Assembly (NCBI GenBank): GCA_964236535.1 | Contig: CAXSEF010000043.1 | Coordinates: 1 to 25,614, forward strand | Source of the DNA: CAXSEF01 sp964236535 | Lineage (GTDB): Bacteria; Pseudomonadota; Alphaproteobacteria; Acetobacterales; Acetobacteraceae | DNA length: 25,614 nt | Reading direction: 5' to 3' | Part shown: positions 22,020 to 25,614 of the stretch, piece by piece | How positions within the stretch are numbered: the stretch's first letter is position 1 | Layout: every line of letters begins with the position of its first letter | Position numbers and translations under genes: made by a program | The notes under the pieces: model-generated | Databases searched by the model: none | What the model saw: the letters and a program-made list of their open reading frames with translations, nothing else | What the model was told of the DNA's origin: nothing

Positions 22020-24536
22020 ATGTCGGGATTCGCCCCGCGCGTCAAAGCCGTCCTCGGCCCCACGAACACCGGCAAGACGCATCTCGCGATCGAGCGGATG
22101 CTCGCGCACACCTCCGGCATCATCGGCTTTCCCCTGCGCCTGCTGGCCCGGGAGAACTACGACCGCATGGTCGCCGCCAAGGGGCCCAGGCTGGTCGCGC
22201 TCATCACCGGCGAGGAGAAGATCGTGCCCGCCGAGGCGCGCTGGTTCTCCTGCACCGTCGAGGCGATGCCGCTCGACCGCCACGTCGAGTTCCTCGCCGT
22301 CGACGAGATCCAGCTCTGCGCCGACCCCGACCGCGGCCACGTGTTCACCGACCGGCTGCTGCACGCCCGCGGCCTGGTCGAGACCATGTTCCTCGGCGCC
22401 GAGACCGTCCGCCCGCTGCTGCGCGCCCTGGTGCCGCAGGCCGAGATCGAGACCCGCCCCCGCCTGTCGAGCCTGACCTACGCCGGCCCCGCCAAGCTCA
22501 CCAAGCTGCCGCCGCGCTCCGCGGTGGTCGCGTTCAGCGCCGGCGAGGTCTACGCCATCGCCGAGCTGATCCGCCGGCGCCGCGGCGGCTGCGCGGTGGT
22601 GATGGGCCGGCTCAGCCCGCGCACCCGCAACGCCCAGGTCGCCCTCTACCAGGACAAGGAGGTGGACTTCCTGGTGGCGACGGACGCCATCGGCATGGGC
22701 CTGAACATGGACGTGGACCACGTCGCCTTCGCCCGGCTGTCCAAGTTCGACGGCCACCGGCCGCGCCGGCTGCAGCCCGCCGAGGTGGCGCAGATCGCCG
22801 GCCGCGCCGGCCGCGGCATGCGCGACGGCACCTTCGGCACCACCGGGGTCTGCGCGCCGCTCGACGACACCATGGTCAATGCCGTCGAGGGGCACGACTT
22901 CGACCCGCTGGAGCAGCTGTTCTGGCGCAACGCCCAGCTCGACTTCGCCAGCGTCGACGGACTCCTCGACAGCCTGAACTCGCCGCCGCCGCGCGCCGGC
23001 CTGGTGCGCGGGCGCGATGCCACCGACCTCGAGACGCTGGCCGCCCTGGCCCGCGAGTCCGGGGTGCGCGAACGCGCCCGCACCCGCCGCCAGGTCCGCC
23101 TGCTCTGGGACGCCTGCCAGATCCCCGACTTCCGCAAGCTCGCCGACGACAGCCACCTGCGGCTGTGCGCGCGCGTGTTCGACCACCTGGTGGGCGGCGG
23201 CACCCTGCCGACCGACTGGATCGCCCAGCAGATCGCCGCCCTGTCGAAGGCCGAGGGCGACATCGACACCCTGATGCAGCGCCTCGCCGGGGTGCGGACC
23301 TGGTCCTACGTCACCGCCCGCCCCGACTGGGTGCGCGACGCGCCCACCTGGCAGGGCCGCGCCCGCGAGGTCGAGGACCTGCTCTCCGACTCCCTGCACG
23401 AGAAGCTGACCGCGCGCTTCGTCGACCGCCGCGCCGCGATGCTGATGCGCCGGCTCGACGGGTCCGAGACCCAGGAGCTGCTCTCGGCGGTGACCGCCCG
23501 CGGCGAGGTCGTGGTCGAGGGCCATCCCGTCGGCCACGTCGGCGGCTTCCTCTTCCTGCCCGATCCCCTGGTCGAGGGCGCGGAGAAGCGCCTGGTGCTG
23601 CGCGCCGCCCGCCGGGCGCTGCGCGAGGAGATGCCCCGCCGCGTCGGCAGGCTCGAGGCCGCCACCGACGACGCCATCCTGCTCGACGACACCAGCCGGC
23701 TGAGCTGGGACGGCGCCGCGATCGGCCGGCTGCGCCCCGGCCGCTGCGGCGCGCGCGGCATGGTCCGCCCCGCGGTCGAGGTGCTCGACAGCGAGTTCCT
23801 CGACGGCCCGCAGCGCGAGCGGGTGCGGCTGCGGCTGCAGCGCCGGGTGGACGAGCTGCTGCGGCGCGACCTGGGCCCGCTGTTCGCAGCCATCGCCGCC
23901 GCCGAGCGCGACGCCGCCCTGCGCGGCCCGCTGCACCGGCTGGAGGAGTGCGGCGGCCTGGTGCCCGGCGCCACCGAGTCCGAGGTGCCGGCCGCCCTGC
24001 GCGGCCGCCTGAAGCAGCTCGGCGTGCGCGCCGGCCGCTTCGCCCTGTTCATGCCGGCGCTGCTCAAGCCGCAGCCGATGGCCCGCCGCGCCGCACTCTG
24101 GGGCCTGCAGCACGACCGGCGCCCGCCCGCGCTGCCCGCCCCGGGGCTGGTGTCGCTCCCGACCGCCTGCGGCCGCGCCGCCGACGACCCGGACGCCGCC
24201 TTCCTCGCCGCGATGGGCTGGGTCCCCGCCGGCCCGGTCTGGCTGCGCCTCGACATCGCCGAGCGGGTGGCCCAGGAGCTCGCCGTCGCGACGCGCACCA
24301 GGGCCTCGGCACTGCCGGCCAACCTCGCCGCAAGGCTCTCGGTGCGCGCCGACGTGCTGCCGCCGGTGCTGCGCGCGCTGGGCGTGCGGGTGATCCCGGC
24401 AACCGCCGCCGACGTCTACGGCCCGCCCGGCCCGCCGATGCTGGTCACGCCGAAGCGCCGGCCGGCCGCGGCCCCGGCCCGGGCGCCGCTCCGGGGGGAC
24501 GGGCCGTTCTCCGCGCTCGCGGACTGGATCGGCTAG
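22020..24536 (+). CDS. SUV3-like DEAD/DExH-box helicase (alphaproteobacterial type)
   Basis: This is a superfamily-2 helicase related to mitochondrial SUV3, which unwinds RNA (and DNA) with ATP; the bacterial homologues are little studied. From ATG 22020 it has 838 residues. Motif I is GPTNTGKTH (13-21), motif II is VDEIQLCADPDRGHVF, motif V is LVATDAIGMGLNMDVDHVAF, and motif VI is QIAGRAGRGMRDGTFGTTG. The SUV3-type helical C-terminal domain follows, and then a long Arg/Ala/Leu-rich extension to the end that is not a known domain to me. A TTG start at 21984 would add 12 residues; the ATG lies just before the conserved AVLGPTNTGKTH and is preferred, though no Shine-Dalgarno is seen. In many relatives an S4-domain protein gene follows; here a repeat and a convergent hydrolase gene follow instead. 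Confidence 0.92.
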   Translation: MSGFAPRVKAVLGPTNTGKTHLAIERMLAHTSGIIGFPLRLLARENYDRMVAAKGPRLVALITGEEKIVPAEARWFSCTVEAMPLDRHVEFLAVDEIQLCADPDRGHVFTDRLLHARGLVETMFLGAETVRPLLRALVPQAEIETRPRLSSLTYAGPAKLTKLPPRSAVVAFSAGEVYAIAELIRRRRGGCAVVMGRLSPRTRNAQVALYQDKEVDFLVATDAIGMGLNMDVDHVAFARLSKFDGHRPRRLQPAEVAQIAGRAGRGMRDGTFGTTGVCAPLDDTMVNAVEGHDFDPLEQLFWRNAQLDFASVDGLLDSLNSPPPRAGLVRGRDATDLETLAALARESGVRERARTRRQVRLLWDACQIPDFRKLADDSHLRLCARVFDHLVGGGTLPTDWIAQQIAALSKAEGDIDTLMQRLAGVRTWSYVTARPDWVRDAPTWQGRAREVEDLLSDSLHEKLTARFVDRRAAMLMRRLDGSETQELLSAVTARGEVVVEGHPVGHVGGFLFLPDPLVEGAEKRLVLRAARRALREEMPRRVGRLEAATDDAILLDDTSRLSWDGAAIGRLRPGRCGARGMVRPAVEVLDSEFLDGPQRERVRLRLQRRVDELLRRDLGPLFAAIAAAERDAALRGPLHRLEECGGLVPGATESEVPAALRGRLKQLGVRAGRFALFMPALLKPQPMARRAALWGLQHDRRPPALPAPGLVSLPTACGRAADDPDAAFLAAMGWVPAGPVWLRLDIAERVAQELAVATRTRASALPANLAARLSVRADVLPPVLRALGVRVIPATAADVYGPPGPPMLVTPKRRPAAAPARAPLRGDGPFSALADWIG

Positions 24537-24542
24537 GCGAAG

Positions 24543-24729
24543 CAGCAAGTCCAGGGGCTCTGCCTCTGGACTCCGCCACAGGCCTGGCCTCTGGAATCCC
24601 TGTGCTTAAGGTACGGGTTTCCAGGGGCCCCGGGCCTTTGCCGGGTCTGGGCGGTGCCCGCGCAAGGGTCCGCTGGCCTGCTTGGGCCCGTGGAATACCG
24701 GCGGCGGGCAAGCCCACCCCGCTTCCTTG
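24543..24729 (+). repeat. Mosaic palindromic intergenic repeat, copy 10 (A-B-C, longest copy)
   Basis: It starts 6 bp after the helicase stop. Module A has CCAGGGGC-tct-GCCTCTGG (a G-T pair) and CCACAGGC-ctg-GCCTCTGG. Module B is CCAGGGGCCCCGGGCCTTTGCCGGGTC. Module C is CTGGCCTGCTTGGGCCCGTGGAA, then CGGCGGGCAAGCCC, ending TTCCTTGCC. It fills the space between convergent helicase and SGNH hydrolase genes. Confidence 0.85.
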
Positions 24730-24740
24730 CCTCGCCTGGC

Positions 24741-25514
24741 CTACGGCGAAACCTCCTCGAGCCCCTTGGTGATCGCCTCCGCCAGCGCGTGCCCGACGCA
24801 CCGGTAGCCAAGGTCGTTCATGTGCAGCCCGTCCGACGCCGCGAACTCCGCCATCGACCGCCCCGACGCGGCCCAGGCATCCATCAGCGCGCTGCGGGCG
24901 AACAGCCCCACGTTCTGCTCCGCGGCGATCTGCGCAAGCGCCTGGTTGATCCGGTCGTTCTCCGGTGCCGCGATCATCTTCGGCGTGCGCTGATTGTCCA
25001 TCAGGATCACGTCGGCCCCGGCCGCCTTGATCTTGGCCAGCCCGCTGCTCACCAGCCGGCTGAACACCGCCGGGTCGATGTCGCGCAGCGCACCGTTGGC
25101 GCCGACCTGCCAGATCACCAGCTGCGGCCGGATCGCGATCACGTCGGTGTCCAGCCGCGCCAGCTCCTCCGCCGCGTCCTGCCCGCCGATGCCGCGGTTG
25201 ACGATCGCGAAGTCCGAGCGCGGAAACGTGAGGTTGAGCGTGGTCTGCAGCACCTTCGGGTACGAATGCGCGACGTTGCTCGCCAGCCACCCCTCGGTCG
25301 AGGACGAGCCGAACGCCACCACCACCACCTCCCGGTTGGCCGCCATCATCGCCGCGGTACGCGGCAGATGCGGCCGCGCCACCGGCTCCTCCGGACACTC
25401 CGCCACCGGGGCGACCGCGGGCGGCAGGTCCGCCGCCTCGGTGCCGAACGACGCCAGCGCGAGCAGCGCGACGGCGCCCAGGACGGACCGGGTCAGGCAT
25501 GGCGTCTGCATCAT
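24741..25514 (-). CDS. Exported SGNH/GDSL-family hydrolase
   Basis: This is a probable periplasmic esterase or deacylase; SGNH enzymes remove acyl groups from lipids or surface glycans. From ATG 25514 it has 257 residues. Residues 1-29 are a signal peptide (RSVLGAVALLALASFGTEA). Block I is VVAFGSSSTEGW, with catalytic Ser71 and Ser in place of the Asp of GDS. Block II carries the glycine in NRGIGGQDA (about 106-114), block III is QVGANGAL with Asn140, and block V is SDGLHMNDLGY with Asp228 and His231. All four SGNH residues are thus present. An in-frame ATG at 25565 adds 17 residues before the signal peptide and is not preferred. The substrate is unknown. The surface acyltransferase gene is 13 kb away, so no link is claimed. 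Confidence 0.9.
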   Translation of the reverse strand: MMQTPCLTRSVLGAVALLALASFGTEAADLPPAVAPVAECPEEPVARPHLPRTAAMMAANREVVVVAFGSSSTEGWLASNVAHSYPKVLQTTLNLTFPRSDFAIVNRGIGGQDAAEELARLDTDVIAIRPQLVIWQVGANGALRDIDPAVFSRLVSSGLAKIKAAGADVILMDNQRTPKMIAAPENDRINQALAQIAAEQNVGLFARSALMDAWAASGRSMAEFAASDGLHMNDLGYRCVGHALAEAITKGLEEVSP

Positions 25515-25583
25515 CGCCCGAGCCAAGCCTGTCCGCCGCGAAGTGGCAAGAGGTCCCTGAACCAACAGGCCCTGGGCGCGACC

Positions 25584-25614
25584 GGCAGGCAGGCAAGGCC
25601 AGAGGCTCTGCCTC
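25584..25614 (+). repeat. Mosaic palindromic intergenic repeat, copy 11 (cut by the window end)
   Basis: Only the left end is visible: GGCAGGCAGGCAAGGCC followed by the first A hairpin (CCAGAGGC-tct-GCCTC). It lies upstream of the SGNH hydrolase gene. Confidence 0.8.

Noticed and set aside
2902..24729. The dispersed repeats as a CRISPR array or as IS ends
   Set aside because: The copies are kilobases apart, modular and variable, with no regular spacers, no cas genes and no transposase in the window.
2785..25614. Short frames that repeatedly encode a peptide like MAESRGRASGLAC (for example at 2785-2985, 9961-10170, 16804-17226, 18744-18980)
   Set aside because: They are translations of module A of the palindromic repeat, which happens to lack stops in that frame; no ribosome site or conserved context supports them as genes.

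Overview
The window comes from a very GC-rich chromosome, and every intact gene reads as an ordinary bacterial protein. The gene content (an SUV3-type helicase, the ctpA-yibQ-rppH order, an EmrAB pump with an EmrA 'TDDAY' motif) and the dense scatter of GC-rich intergenic palindromic repeats suggest an alphaproteobacterium, most likely Acetobacteraceae or a neighbour in Rhodospirillales. This placement is inference; no rRNA or tRNA gene is present to fix it. The sequence is a draft scaffold with two runs of exactly 100 N (6084-6183 and 13957-14056).

Layout. 1-2885 (+): the 3' part of emrA, translationally coupled to emrB (tripartite drug efflux). 3098-9788 (+): a conserved central-metabolism and envelope block, gpmI - envC-like - ctpA - yibQ-like - rppH. 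10052-15417 (-): a surface-glycan block with an acyltransferase-3 membrane protein, a probable 47-residue acidic small protein, a DegT-family sugar aminotransferase and a WbpM/PglF-type nucleotide-sugar 4,6-dehydratase. The last two genes overlap by 4 nt and would together make a UDP-4-amino-sugar. 15626-15952 (+): thioredoxin. 16172-17143 (-): a D-2-hydroxyacid dehydrogenase. 17394-18107 (-) and 18220-18888 (+): divergent RNA-modification genes (SpoU methyltransferase and RluA-type pseudouridine synthase). 19092-20088 (-): a small exported protein and a MarR regulator. 20214-21635 (-): leucyl aminopeptidase. 22020-24536 (+): SUV3-like helicase. 24741-25514 (-): exported SGNH hydrolase.

No phage, IS element, CRISPR array or defence system was recognised. 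The most distinctive signal is a mosaic family of palindromic intergenic repeats, about 11 copies in 25.6 kb. The copies are built from three modules (called A, B and C here), each with a hairpin. Several hairpins differ between copies by paired, compensating changes. Copies sit just after stop codons or between transcription units. One appears to supply the start codon and first codons of the envC-like gene, and one is probably what lies inside the first N gap.

The second N gap lies in the dehydratase gene and is flanked by an identical 55-bp sequence on both sides. Removing one copy plus the N run (155 bp) gives one continuous 700-residue reading frame, so the apparent frameshift is an assembly artefact. 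The break falls in a 15-bp minisatellite that encodes pentapeptide repeats inside the enzyme.
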